NCBI GenBank assembly: GCA_031376285.1
Contig: JANMDN010000044.1
Coordinates: 1-64,000, forward strand
Direction of reading: 5' to 3'
Length of the DNA: 64,000 nucleotides
Source of the DNA: JANMDN01 sp031376285
GTDB lineage: Bacteria; Actinomycetota; Thermoleophilia; Miltoncostaeales; Miltoncostaeaceae
Positions within the stretch are counted from its first letter, which is position 1; each line of letters opens with the position of its first letter. Positions 25,088 to 33,311 of this stretch are shown here, in pieces. The notes beneath the pieces are model-generated. The model worked only from the letters and a program-made list of their open reading frames with translations, was not told the origin of the DNA and ran no database searches. A program made the position numbers and the translations under genes.

Positions 25088-25290
25088 CTAGTTGACATCC
25101 AATGTCACTGTTCCAGTTGCAGTCTTGACTGAGAACGACGGGCTGCCGACATCGAACTGTAGGGACGCGAGTCGACCAGTCACTGCCTGCGTTGTGCCGC
25201 CCTGTCGAACTTCAACTGCACCAACAGGAAGAAGGGCCCAGACCTACCTGACGCCACCACTAGGGGGCGCCGAGAAGAACGCCCGAACGA
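25088..25290 (-). pseudogene. possible remnant of a small beta-rich secreted protein
   Basis: On the minus strand one frame reads VWALLPVGAVEVRQGG, then TGRLASLQFDVGSPSFSVKT, ending TVTLDVN and TAG at 25088. The same frame continues upstream past an in-frame TAG (about 25243). No usual start follows that stop. It therefore looks like the end of a broken gene. It lies between two small exported proteins. Confidence 0.35.
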
Positions 25291-25321
25291 TCAAGGACAG
25301 CTTTGGAGCCACAACCCATCA

Positions 25322-25594
25322 TCAACGGCTGACCCGCAACTGCGAGCGAATAGCAAACCCTGTCAGTCTCTCCAGCAGGCCGACATCCTTGGATGGCACC
25401 TCGTAGAGCCGGGCGCCGTCGACGGTTGCAATGAGAGTGCCGAGTTCTTGACCGCCGACAGGGGGTGCAGAGGGGCTTGACGTGCCTATGACGGCTGCAT
25501 AGGCACCGACGGCGATGCAACCCGCGCCAACGACACCTACAACGATAAATGCCACACGTTGGCGGTCTGATGCTGGCGAAATAGATCTGCGCAT
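25322..25594 (-). CDS. small single-pass membrane protein
   Basis: This 90-residue protein has a basic start and one transmembrane helix at about residues 14-36. A short extracytoplasmic domain with a Ser/Pro linker follows, then ELGTLIATVDGARLYEVP. I do not recognise a family. Base composition is less GC-rich than the flanking operons, and it sits in a region of gene remnants and repeats, so recent acquisition or relaxed selection is possible. Confidence 0.5.
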   Translation of the reverse strand: MRRSISPASDRQRVAFIVVGVVGAGCIAVGAYAAVIGTSSPSAPPVGGQELGTLIATVDGARLYEVPSKDVGLLERLTGFAIRSQLRVSR

Positions 25595-25764
25595 GTGGAT
25601 CTCCCAGATCGGATGGCGACGACGCTAGTCGGCCGACTGGTACGTGTCAATCGTGTGTCGTAGATGCCTGCGGATTGCATGGCGGCACCGAACACCAATC
25701 ATAAATTCACGAGAGTTACGGTAGTGCAAGCGCCAAGCCAGTTTCGGGCTCTGAATCGAGGCAC

Positions 25765-25820
25765 GAATATGTGGGCTGCCAAGGACGCCGAATCGCGAAG
25801 TGTCGCAGCCAGCGGATCGC
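25765..25820 (-). repeat. second copy of the core of the 5823-5964 element
   Basis: On the minus strand these 56 nt match 5842-5897 at 50 positions. Just beyond, TTGATTCCGAATTGCTG resembles the inverted ends of the first copy. The copy ends next to the ATG of the ACT-domain remnant. Both copies can be read as peptide AIRWLRxFAIR, so a small coding origin is possible. Confidence 0.6.
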
Positions 25821-25842
25821 CCTCAGCAATTCGGAATCAACC

Positions 25843-26171
25843 ATGTCGGCTCCGGCGCGTGCGGAACTCGACTCACCGACGCTACTCCTGACCCTCACGG
25901 GCCCGATCGTCCTGGCGTCACCGTTGCCCTTTTCGAGGCACTATCGACCTCGGTCGGGGTTATCGACGTCGAGCAGGTCGTCGTCCGTGGCAACCTCACG
26001 CTCGCGCTGCTCGTCACGGCCGATGCGAACGGCCGGGAGGTCATCGCCATCGCCGGAGACGTCACCCGCATTGGTGCCCCGCTTCTTCCGGTCGCCGTGG
26101 CTCGCATTGCCGGTGCCCTCACCGGCGCCGCCACTCGGCGTGCCTACGACGCCCCGCATGCCGCGCAATGA
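25843..26171 (+). pseudogene. frameshifted ACT-domain gene resembling the SerB N-terminus
   Basis: The frame from ATG 25843 reads SPTLLLTLTGP, then loses sense. The next frame resumes exactly with GPDRPGVTVALFEALS, VGVIDVEQVVVRG and LTLALLV up to the stop at 26171. The joined sequence is a typical first ACT domain of phosphoserine phosphatase. A single missing C in the run at 25902-25904 explains the break. No phosphatase domain follows; the tail diverges and overlaps the convergent gene by 28 nt. It is either a decayed serB fragment or a small ACT protein interrupted by a sequencing error. Confidence 0.65.
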
Positions 26172-27079
26172 GCGGTGCCGACCCGACGCGGCGCGCCGCA
26201 CGAGGCGCACGCGCCGTTGACGGACCGTCCACATCCTTCGCAGTGGCTGCCGGTCTTGACCGGGTACCCACAGAACGGACACTCGTGTCTGCGTACGCGA
26301 CGGATCGGCACGCGTCGGGCGACCTGTCGCTGCAGGCCCATGAAGGTCAACAGGGTGATTGCGATGCCGACCAGCGAAAGCACGACCGGTCCCGTCTCGA
26401 GGGGATTGACGTAGTCGGTTGTGTAGTCGCCGGCGAAGACAAGCGTGAGCAGAACGGCGGTGGCGATGGCGGCCCCGGCAAGCGGCACGAGGCGCGGGCG
26501 ATGGCGACTGAACCGTCGCAGCATCCAAAACGACAGTCCGAGGAGGCTCAGGGCGAGCGCGAAGCGCGCCAGGAAGACCAGGAGGCGATGCCGATTGCTT
26601 CGAGCCTCGAAGTCGCTACTGATCGCGCGCTGCTCCGCCTCGATGCGCCGCGATGCCCGGTCGGCGGCTGGTTTGGTCGTCGCAGCCGCCTGCTGCGCCT
26701 CGGCTGCCTGTCGATTTGCCGCCGCAAAGGTGGACTGGGCACGACGGTAGCGCCGCTCCAGGTTCGGCGCCGGGCTCCCGGCGTCGAGCGAGGTCCGGTA
26801 CTCCTCCCGCGAGAGTTCGAGGCCACGCCGCGCGCTACTCACCTGGGCCTGACGCGTCTCAAGTCGCCGCTGGGCGGCCTGCTGGGCAACGATCGCAGGG
26901 TCCGAGGTGAGGGCCGGAGGGAGTCCGAATGACGTCGTGGGGTAGGCCGGCCGGCCCACATTGTCGATCTTCGCGTAGACCCACAGGACCCCGATCGCCG
27001 CGAAGATCGCGAGTGCGGCAGCGAGATAGCGCTCGCCCCTCGTCGATGTCAGCTCGTCCGCACTGATTGGCGTGCTCAC
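26144..27079 (-). CDS. membrane protein with coiled coil and C-terminal zinc ribbons
   Basis: This 311-residue protein has one transmembrane helix at about 19-37. A long Arg/Gln/Ala-rich coiled coil follows (about 65-150), then three more helices (about 167-250). The cytosolic tail carries four CxxC-type pairs: CPFCG, CEGCG, CASCG and CAACG, forming two zinc ribbons. Its GTG start overlaps the stop of the upstream XRE gene as GTGA, so the regulator and this protein form an operon. It may be a regulated envelope or stress component. No specific family is recognised. Confidence 0.8.
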   Translation of the reverse strand: MSTPISADELTSTRGERYLAAALAIFAAIGVLWVYAKIDNVGRPAYPTTSFGLPPALTSDPAIVAQQAAQRRLETRQAQVSSARRGLELSREEYRTSLDAGSPAPNLERRYRRAQSTFAAANRQAAEAQQAAATTKPAADRASRRIEAEQRAISSDFEARSNRHRLLVFLARFALALSLLGLSFWMLRRFSRHRPRLVPLAGAAIATAVLLTLVFAGDYTTDYVNPLETGPVVLSLVGIAITLLTFMGLQRQVARRVPIRRVRRHECPFCGYPVKTGSHCEGCGRSVNGACASCGAPRRVGTAHCAACGAS

Positions 27080-27417
27080 GTTTTGCTCCTCATGGTCCGT
27101 GGGGTGATCTCGACGCGCAGGTCGCAGTCGAGGGCGTTTGCGACGCGAAGCAGGGTGTCGATTCTCGGGGGACGCTCGCCGCGCTCGAAGCGGGCGATCG
27201 CAGGCTGGGTTGTCGCGCAGAGCTCGGCAAGCTCCGCCTGCGAAAGTCCGAGCTCGGTTCGGCGCAGAACGATCTGGTCGGCGATCGCCTTGAAGGTGGT
27301 CGCCGCGTCGACATCGGGGGACCCCTCGCTGAGTCGGTCGCGCAGACGCTGGAATGCTCCGTCGCGTCCCCACCTCCGCGAAGGGGTCACCGGATCGTCA
27401 TCAGACATACCAGACAT
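27076..27417 (-). CDS. XRE-family helix-turn-helix regulator
   Basis: This 113-residue protein has an N-terminal charged part and a C-terminal HTH_XRE domain (IVLRRTELGLSQAELAELCATTQPAIARFERGERPPRI), like HigA antitoxins and small repressors. I chose ATG 27417 (or 27408). The start codon lies inside a 17-bp-arm palindrome, a strong hint of autoregulation. The next gene is a membrane protein rather than a HigB toxin, so it is not an evident toxin-antitoxin pair. Confidence 0.88.
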   Translation of the reverse strand: MSGMSDDDPVTPSRRWGRDGAFQRLRDRLSEGSPDVDAATTFKAIADQIVLRRTELGLSQAELAELCATTQPAIARFERGERPPRIDTLLRVANALDCDLRVEITPRTMRSKT

Positions 27418-27444
27418 GCGATATATGTATCGCAGGTTTGGTAT
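27407..27444. promoter_or_regulatory. palindromic operator over the XRE gene start
   Basis: Two 17-nt arms (27407-27423 and 27428-27444) match as inverted repeats at 15 of 17 positions, with a TATG centre. The core GCGATA-TATG-TATCGC is perfect. It covers the XRE start codon, as expected for an autorepressor site, and stands between this operon and aat. Confidence 0.75.
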
Positions 27445-27589
27445 GTTCGCAAGGGCCGAAGTCTCACCCGAACGACGGCGCCAGCCGGCACCGGCCACAC
27501 CTGCACTACGCTGACGGCCACGCGGGTCGTGGCGCCGGGACGTGCAGCGCCGGCGGGATGCGCGTCTGCCTCTCGATTGCCAAGGGCTT

Positions 27590-28174
27590 GTGAACTCAAA
27601 CCGCCCGATTGACCCCGAGGACATTCTTCACGCCGCGCTCGTCGGGGCGTTCCCGATGGACGACGAGCCCGCCGGGCCACTCCGATACTTCACCGCGAAC
27701 CCGCGCGCGGTCCTCATCCCCGGTGAGCTGCGAGTACCACGCTCGGTGGCCCGCGCACTCGCGCGTCGAACCTTCGAGCTGAGGGTCGACACCGCCTTCG
27801 GCGCGGTCATCGAGGCCTGCGCGGCCCCGCGCGGGGGCGGGGCTTGGCTGACGCCGCGGCTTGTCGAGGCCTATCTCGACCTCCACCGCCAGGGCGTCTG
27901 TCACAGCTTCGAAATCTGGAGCGAGGACCATCTCGCCGCCGGCCTCTTCGGGCTTCGGCTCGGCGCTTTTGCGAGCGGCGAGAGCATGTTCCACGCTGTC
28001 TCAAATGCCGGGAACGCCTTGATCGTCCGCACGAGCCGGGCCCTCGAAGCGCTCGGCGTCACGCTCCTCGACGTTCAGATGACGAGCCCTCACCTCGCAC
28101 GGTTCGGCACACGGGAGATCTCCCACCGCGACTACATCCGACGCCTCGAGGCGTCGCTCGGTCGCGATTGTTGA
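27590..28174 (+). CDS. aat: leucyl/phenylalanyl-tRNA-protein transferase
   Basis: This 194-residue protein transfers Leu or Phe to N-terminal basic residues, marking proteins for ClpS/ClpAP decay. Motifs include GAFPMDDE, YFTANPRAVLIPG, the EAYLDLHRQGVCHSFEIW core, GLFGLRLGAFASGESMFH and LDVQMTSPHLARFGTREI. It starts at GTG 27590. The usual WWSP is replaced by RYFT, a variant seen in some groups. Its 3' end overlaps the convergent sensor kinase by 43 nt. Confidence 0.93.
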   Translation: MNSNRPIDPEDILHAALVGAFPMDDEPAGPLRYFTANPRAVLIPGELRVPRSVARALARRTFELRVDTAFGAVIEACAAPRGGGAWLTPRLVEAYLDLHRQGVCHSFEIWSEDHLAAGLFGLRLGAFASGESMFHAVSNAGNALIVRTSRALEALGVTLLDVQMTSPHLARFGTREISHRDYIRRLEASLGRDC

Positions 28175-29703
28175 TGGGCCGCGAGTCCGTCAGTGGGAAG
28201 CGCGAGCCACACGTCAGCGCCCCCACACTCACGGTTCTGCGCGTGCGCGGAGCCCCCGTGCGCCAGCGCGATCACGCTCACGATCGCAAGGCCGAGGCCC
28301 GTCCCTCCGCGGCCGCGGGCCTCGTCTGCGCGCGAGAAGCGGTCAAAGGCGCGACCGAGGAACCCGAGCGGGAAACCCGCGCCGTGGTCGGAAACGTGGA
28401 GCTCGACGACGCCCTCGATCGCCACAGCCCGAAGTTCAATCGTCCCGTCACCGTAGGCGAGGGCGTTATCGACGAGATTCCCCAACGCCTGGGTGATCCG
28501 CTCGATGTCGAGCGTTGCCCGAAGGTCGTCGGGCGAGGCCACGCGGATCATCCGCCCATGCTCGTTCACTCGGGTGTTGAAACGCGCGGCGACACTATCG
28601 AGCAGCGCCACAACCCCGGCCTCGGCCGGACGTAACGGGAGCGACCCTATGTCTGACCTCGCGAGGACGAGCAGGTCCTCCGCGAGCTGGCAGAGTCGCT
28701 CGGTTTCCTCGGACGCCGAGCGGAGCGCCGCTTCGAGTTCCTCCGGCGTCCGTTTGCGCCGCAGGGCGAGTTCCAGCTCGGTGCGAAGGAGCGCGAGGGG
28801 CATTCGAAGCTCGTGGCTCGCGTCGGCGACGAGCCGTCGCTCGTGCGCGAACGAGGTCTCGAGTCGTCCAAGCATCTCGTTGAGCGTCTCGCCGAGGTGT
28901 TGAACTTCGTCGCGCGTCTCGGGAATCGGAAGGCGGCCCCCCGGTTTCTCTGCCGAGATCGCCGCTGCCCGAATGCGCATACGCTCGACGGGTCGGAGTG
29001 CTCCCGCCGCGAGAACATACCCCGCGCCGGAGGCGACGATGATGGCCAGCGGCCCCGCAATGAGCAGCGCCGCGAGCAGCTCGTGGAGCGTCTCTTCCCG
29101 ACGTCGCAGCGACATCGAGACGACCACGAGATTGTGCTGGCCTGCGGTGTCGACCGGCATGGCGAGCACTCGCGTCGATTCCTTGCCGACCACCTCCTCG
29201 CGATCGAACCGAATCGTTTCGTTCGCGCCGCGTGCCTGCTCGGTGGGTGTGAGAAGGGGGCGCCCGGCCCTATCGGACGATGCGTAGATGACGCGACCGT
29301 CACTACCCAGCACCTGCGCGACGTTGTCGTTGGTGTCTGCGAGGACGACCTGCCCGGGATCGTTGCTGTCGATCGATTCCCGCACAGTCGCGGCGATGTC
29401 ATCCGCGCGAACTCGCAGGGAGGTGTTGATGGCCTGATCCAGCGACGACGCAACCCGTTGGTGGAGAAACGCGCCGAGCGCGGCGACGAGCGCCAGCATC
29501 GCAAGCGCGAACACCAGCGTCAGCCGGATGCGAATCGGGAGCCGCTTGGCCCATTGGATCGTTGCTGCGGTCCAGGCTCGGGCGTCAGTCCTCGTGACGC
29601 CCCCCGTCCGTACGAAGTCGATACCCGGCTCCGCGCACAGTCTCGATTGAGTTGGTCCCGAAGGGTCGATCGATCTTCTCGCGAAGGTATCGGACGTAGA
29701 CAT
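28132..29703 (-). CDS. sensor histidine kinase
   Basis: This HK has two transmembrane helices (about 59-83 and 215-235 from the 29703 start), an extracytoplasmic sensor domain and a HAMP domain. The H-box DASHELRMPLALL, N-box NLVDNAL, and G-boxes DHGAGFP and GGTGLGLAIV follow. The start is unclear: ATG 29703 overlaps the response regulator by 119 nt, and no ATG/GTG/TTG lies between there and the first helix, leaving CTG 29640 as the only common alternative. It pairs with the regulator directly upstream. The signal is unknown. Confidence 0.88.
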   Translation of the reverse strand: MSTSDTFARRSIDPSGPTQSRLCAEPGIDFVRTGGVTRTDARAWTAATIQWAKRLPIRIRLTLVFALAMLALVAALGAFLHQRVASSLDQAINTSLRVRADDIAATVRESIDSNDPGQVVLADTNDNVAQVLGSDGRVIYASSDRAGRPLLTPTEQARGANETIRFDREEVVGKESTRVLAMPVDTAGQHNLVVVSMSLRRREETLHELLAALLIAGPLAIIVASGAGYVLAAGALRPVERMRIRAAAISAEKPGGRLPIPETRDEVQHLGETLNEMLGRLETSFAHERRLVADASHELRMPLALLRTELELALRRKRTPEELEAALRSASEETERLCQLAEDLLVLARSDIGSLPLRPAEAGVVALLDSVAARFNTRVNEHGRMIRVASPDDLRATLDIERITQALGNLVDNALAYGDGTIELRAVAIEGVVELHVSDHGAGFPLGFLGRAFDRFSRADEARGRGGTGLGLAIVSVIALAHGGSAHAQNRECGGADVWLALPTDGLAAHQQSRPSDASRRRM

Positions 29704-30274
29704 CGACCACGTTCGAGCGATTCTCGTAGGTGCCGTCCCAGGCGTGCTCGAGGATGTCGAAGCGCGACAGCATCTGTCCGGGGCGTCGCATCAGCGTCTC
29801 GAGCAGCGCGAACTCCTTTGTGGAGAGGCTGATCTCGGTGTTCCCTCGCCAGACCTGGCGCGTGGAGGGATCCATGCGCAGGGTGCCGACCTCCATCACC
29901 GGACGCCGCTCGCTCGCCCCGCGTCGTACGAGCGCTCGGAGGCGAGCGAGCAGCTCGACGAACGAAAAAGGCTTGGTGAGGTAGTCGTCGGCGCCCTGGT
30001 CGAGCCCCGTCACACGGTCCTCGACGGCGTCACGAGCCGTCAACATGAGGATCGGCGAGCGCACATTCGATGCCCGGAGTGTCCCGCAGACCTCGAACCC
30101 GTCAACACCCGGCAACATCACGTCCAGGACGATCACGTCGTAGTCGGTCGCTTGCGCCATCCACGTGGCCGCTTCGCCGGTCGCGGCAACGTCGGCCGCG
30201 TGGCCTTCTTCGACCAGGCCGCGCTGGAGCAAGCTGGCCATCTTGGCGTCATCCTCGACGACTAGGACGCGCAT
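29585..30274 (-). CDS. OmpR/PhoB-family response regulator
   Basis: This 229-residue protein has a receiver domain (VVEDD acid pocket, phosphoacceptor Asp in VIVLDVMLPG, Lys in LTKPFSF) and a C-terminal winged helix with RSNVVDVYVRYLREKI and VRGAGYRL. It is similar to MprA/PrrA-type regulators. It is transcribed with the kinase downstream; the PAP2-cupredoxin pair upstream ends 13 nt before it, so all four genes could be in one transcript. Confidence 0.93.
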   Translation of the reverse strand: MRVLVVEDDAKMASLLQRGLVEEGHAADVAATGEAATWMAQATDYDVIVLDVMLPGVDGFEVCGTLRASNVRSPILMLTARDAVEDRVTGLDQGADDYLTKPFSFVELLARLRALVRRGASERRPVMEVGTLRMDPSTRQVWRGNTEISLSTKEFALLETLMRRPGQMLSRFDILEHAWDGTYENRSNVVDVYVRYLREKIDRPFGTNSIETVRGAGYRLRTDGGRHED

Positions 30275-30286
30275 GGAGCTCGTCGC

Positions 30287-31030
30287 TCACTCAGTGGCGG
30301 TTCGCTGGGCTGCCCGTCCACGAGTCTCATCCTCACACACCGCGTCGCTACGACCGAATACGAGACGGCGATCGAGCCAGGTCGCCGTGAGCACGACCGC
30401 TCCGGCGACGAGCCAACCCGCGGCGACGTCAGATGGGTAGTGAACCCCAAGCTCAAGTCTTGACAGGCCGACCACGGCAGCGCTCGCGACCGCGACCGCC
30501 GCGATGGCCTTTCCCGGCCGGGCGTTCCACGCTGCCACCGCCAGCGCCAGGGCGAGTGCCATCGACCCGGTTGAGTGGCCGCTCGGAAAGGAGTAGCCGC
30601 CCTCGGAGATGAGCCACGGAAACAGGTGCGGGCGTTGGCGCTCCACGAGCTGCTTGATCACGGCCGCGGTGATGCCGGCGCCAACGACCGACGAGACAAG
30701 GCGGAGCGCGTCACGTCGACGCCCGCGCCACGCGAGGAATCCACCCAGGCTCAGGGTGAGCCCCCCGACGGTCGCCACGTCGCCGAGGTGCGTGATCCAC
30801 CGGGCAAGCAACGCCAAGAGGCGTGTGGAGTGTCGGTGAACCTCGGCAAGGCCCGCGACGTCCCCTGGTGGCTGGCCGCCGCCGCGGATCCACACGGCGA
30901 GCGCCGCAAACGCGGCAATGAATGTAAGGGCGACCCACAGGGGACGGACGAAGACCGCTCCGAGGGTGCGGCCCGATGGCGGCACGCCACCGGGCCCGGA
31001 CGCCTCCCAGATGTGGTTGGAGGTGCTCAA
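30287..31030 (-). CDS. PAP2-family membrane phosphatase
   Basis: This 247-residue protein has about six transmembrane helices and the three phosphatase motifs: KQLVERQRP, PSGHS and SRLELGVHYPSD. Members dephosphorylate undecaprenyl pyrophosphate or phosphatidic-acid-type lipids at the outer membrane face. The TTG start overlaps the upstream cupredoxin stop as TTGA, so translation is coupled. Its neighbours on the same strand are the two-component genes. Confidence 0.92.
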   Translation of the reverse strand: MSTSNHIWEASGPGGVPPSGRTLGAVFVRPLWVALTFIAAFAALAVWIRGGGQPPGDVAGLAEVHRHSTRLLALLARWITHLGDVATVGGLTLSLGGFLAWRGRRRDALRLVSSVVGAGITAAVIKQLVERQRPHLFPWLISEGGYSFPSGHSTGSMALALALAVAAWNARPGKAIAAVAVASAAVVGLSRLELGVHYPSDVAAGWLVAGAVVLTATWLDRRLVFGRSDAVCEDETRGRAAQRTATE

Positions 31031-31464
31031 CGCACCGTCAGATCGATGTGCATGCCGCCGGTGTAGTGCCCGGTCAGGTTGCAGATCAGCGCGTAGTGGC
31101 CACGCTTCAGCGTGACCGTGAACGTCTTCGAACCCCGGCCGGCGACTTCCCCTGACTCACCGACGTTGCCCGACTCACTGACCTTCGTTCGGGGCCCCGG
31201 CAGCGAGTCGGCCCGGTATGACGTCCGGATGACGGCGACTTCGTGCGTGATCGTCCCGGCGTTTGCGATCTTGAAGGTGACGCGCCCTGTCGGAACGACG
31301 CTGCGACTGGCCTTCAGACTGAACGTCGACGGGGAGCCCTCGGTCACCGTGACCGTGGTCGGGGCGGACTGCTGCTTGCCCACCGTCGCGTTGGCTCCGG
31401 CGAATACGCCGAGGCCGGCAACGGCTGAGGCGAGGAGAATCAGAGGGGCTTTGCGCTGCTTCAA
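31027..31464 (-). CDS. exported cupredoxin-like protein
   Basis: This 145-residue protein has a signal peptide (LILLASAVAGLGVFAGANA) and a single beta-sandwich domain. A type 1 copper site is suggested: His in ITHEVAVIR, and Cys, His and Met in the closing ALICNLTGHYTGGM. It could carry electrons or bind copper outside the membrane. It is immediately upstream of, and overlapping, the PAP2 gene. A redox partner might be the qcr cytochrome c, but nothing in the sequence links them. Confidence 0.88.
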   Translation of the reverse strand: MKQRKAPLILLASAVAGLGVFAGANATVGKQQSAPTTVTVTEGSPSTFSLKASRSVVPTGRVTFKIANAGTITHEVAVIRTSYRADSLPGPRTKVSESGNVGESGEVAGRGSKTFTVTLKRGHYALICNLTGHYTGGMHIDLTVR

Positions 31465-31557
31465 CTGGGGGACTTCCTCTCGGGGCTGACGGCGCCTGTG
31501 CGCCTTGGACCCGAAGAGAAGCGATCCGAGATGAGTCAGCGATGAGAGTCTCGCGGC

Positions 31558-32526
31558 CTACCGGGCCGGTCGGGGAACCGCCACTTCGACATATTCCCGC
31601 GCGGCGGACTGTCCGGAGTCATTCCGCGCGCCTTCGATCGAACGCTCGAGGTGGGTCGCGCTTGCGCTCAGTGCAAGCAGTCCCGCGAGGCCGAGGTAGA
31701 CGACGGCGATCGTCGCGCGCTGGCGGTCTGAGACCTCGAAGTAGCCCTGCTTGGCGGGATCTTTGCGGATCTTCCATTGGTTCCACAGCCCAAAGCCAGC
31801 AAACGCCACGATGATAATCAGGATCGGATTCGGCCAGATCACGAGCATCGCCACGAGCCCGCCCATCCCGAAGAGCCAGAACGTTGGATGGAAGACGGCG
31901 GTGGCGTACCCACCGTCGAGCGGCGGCACCGGGATCAGGTTGAACAGGTTGAGGATGAAGCCGACGAACGCCAGGGCCGTGAAGAGGTCGGAGCCGAGCG
32001 CGATCCCGATTCCCCAACAGAGGAATGCGCCGGCGCTTCCGAGGATCGGTCCGGCAAGACCCAGCCATGCGCCCTTCGCGGCATCCTTCGATGCCTCCCG
32101 CGAGAGCATCACCGCGCCCATGAAGGGGACGAAGTAGACACCCGAGATTGGTATGCCTTGACGTTTTGCCTCGATCACATGTCCCAGCTCATGGACGAAG
32201 AGGAGCAGGACGAGGCCGACCGCGAACTGCCAGGGCCAGATGAGCGCGTACGCGCCGATCGAGACCAGCATCGAACCTGCCGTCGCAAAGATTTTGATCT
32301 TGAAGATCACAAGCAGCGCGGCTTTAAACTTCAGGAGAAGCGCCCCGACGATCGCGAACGGGGCGAGCAGGCGTCTCCAGAGGGCTTTCGGTGCCACGGG
32401 CCTCGTGACGGAGACGTCACGCGACCCCGAGATGCCCCCGGTGGGGTCGTCTACGAGCGGATCAGGCCCTGACTGAGTGCCGTCTGGACCGCTTCGCCCG
32501 GGGTCTGGGCCTCCATGCATCGACAT
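31558..32526 (-). CDS. M50-family (site-2 protease-like) membrane metalloprotease
   Basis: This multi-pass protein has the zinc motif HELGH in a membrane helix and the second motif NLIPVPPLDGG, as in site-2 proteases and related membrane enzymes that cut transmembrane substrates. From ATG 32526 it has 322 residues, with a Gly/Pro/Asp-rich leader overlapping the upstream gene by 76 nt. GTG 32397 would remove 43 residues and the overlap. No PDZ domain is present. Substrates are unknown. Confidence 0.9.
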   Translation of the reverse strand: MSMHGGPDPGRSGPDGTQSGPDPLVDDPTGGISGSRDVSVTRPVAPKALWRRLLAPFAIVGALLLKFKAALLVIFKIKIFATAGSMLVSIGAYALIWPWQFAVGLVLLLFVHELGHVIEAKRQGIPISGVYFVPFMGAVMLSREASKDAAKGAWLGLAGPILGSAGAFLCWGIGIALGSDLFTALAFVGFILNLFNLIPVPPLDGGYATAVFHPTFWLFGMGGLVAMLVIWPNPILIIIVAFAGFGLWNQWKIRKDPAKQGYFEVSDRQRATIAVVYLGLAGLLALSASATHLERSIEGARNDSGQSAAREYVEVAVPRPAR

Positions 32527-33311
32527 GCTTGTTCCACCAGGGTGTGGGCCTTGTCACGCGGGATGCCGAGTTTCCAGGCGACTTCCTGCGCGTTGGACGA
32601 GCCGCGGGCGAGAAGCTGAAGCGCGGCGAGGTGTTGCCAGCGAAGGCTGCGGCGGCTCCGAGGGCCGGCGTCGCTCAGTCCGCGTACCTCTCGGATGCGG
32701 TCCTCCATACGGACCGTTCCGGCTGCGGCCTGACGGATCCAGATCGGCAGGTTGCGCACACCGACCGCGGTCGTCCAGTGGCCGTGGGCGCCCTCCTCGG
32801 CTGCACGCAGCACGTGGATCGGCTCGATATTGGGGCGCGAGAGCGCGATTACGCGGGTCGCGCCCTGGGCCGCGCGCGCTGCGTCGCGGAGTGCGGCGAA
32901 CTCTTCGTCGCGTCCTTCGACGACGATGAGCACGACGCGCGGGCTGTGCGCCGTTACGGCCTGTCCGGCATCGGCTGGTACGACGGCGTCGATGACGACG
33001 AATCCGGGATCGGACGAGAACACTTGGCGGAACTGTTCGCGTGTCTCCTGGGCCGTTGCGACCACGAGGAGGCCGGGCTTCGGCGGAGCCGCTGGCGGCG
33101 CGGGCTTCGCGGCGGGGGTCGGCGGTACGACCGCGCTCTCCTCGACGGGCTCGGCAGCCAGTGTCGGCTCGTCGGTGGGGACCGAATCTGTTGCCGCGCT
33201 CTCCTCGACCGGCTCGGCAGCCGGGGTCGGCTCGTCGCTGGGGACCGAATCCGTTGCCGCGCTCTCCTCGACCGGCTCGGCGGCGACGTTCTCTGGCGGC
33301 TCTTCGGACAT
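32451..33311 (-). CDS. receiver-like and HTH protein with tandem 21-residue repeats
   Basis: This 286-residue protein starts with an acidic region made of near-identical 21-residue units (AAEPVEESAATDSVP type). A receiver-like alpha/beta domain follows (about 85-200), in which the usual phospho-Asp strand reads RVVLIVVEGRD, so phosphorylation is doubtful. It ends with a LuxR-type HTH (SSNAQEVAWKLGIPRDKAHTLVEQ). It could be a regulator controlled by something other than a kinase. It overlaps the M50 gene. Confidence 0.75.
   Translation of the reverse strand: MSEEPPENVAAEPVEESAATDSVPSDEPTPAAEPVEESAATDSVPTDEPTLAAEPVEESAVVPPTPAAKPAPPAAPPKPGLLVVATAQETREQFRQVFSSDPGFVVIDAVVPADAGQAVTAHSPRVVLIVVEGRDEEFAALRDAARAAQGATRVIALSRPNIEPIHVLRAAEEGAHGHWTTAVGVRNLPIWIRQAAAGTVRMEDRIREVRGLSDAGPRSRRSLRWQHLAALQLLARGSSNAQEVAWKLGIPRDKAHTLVEQACRCMEAQTPGEAVQTALSQGLIRS
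33133..33290. repeat. 63-bp tandem repeat, about 2.5 units, inside a CDS
   Basis: The sequence GCGCTCTCCTCGAC recurs at 33133, 33196 and 33259, giving an exact 63-bp period, in frame with the 21-residue protein units. Near-identity at the DNA level implies recent expansion. Confidence 0.85.

Noticed and set aside
27076..27417. XRE gene as HigA antitoxin
   Set aside because: No HigB/RelE-like toxin is adjacent; the coupled gene encodes a membrane protein.
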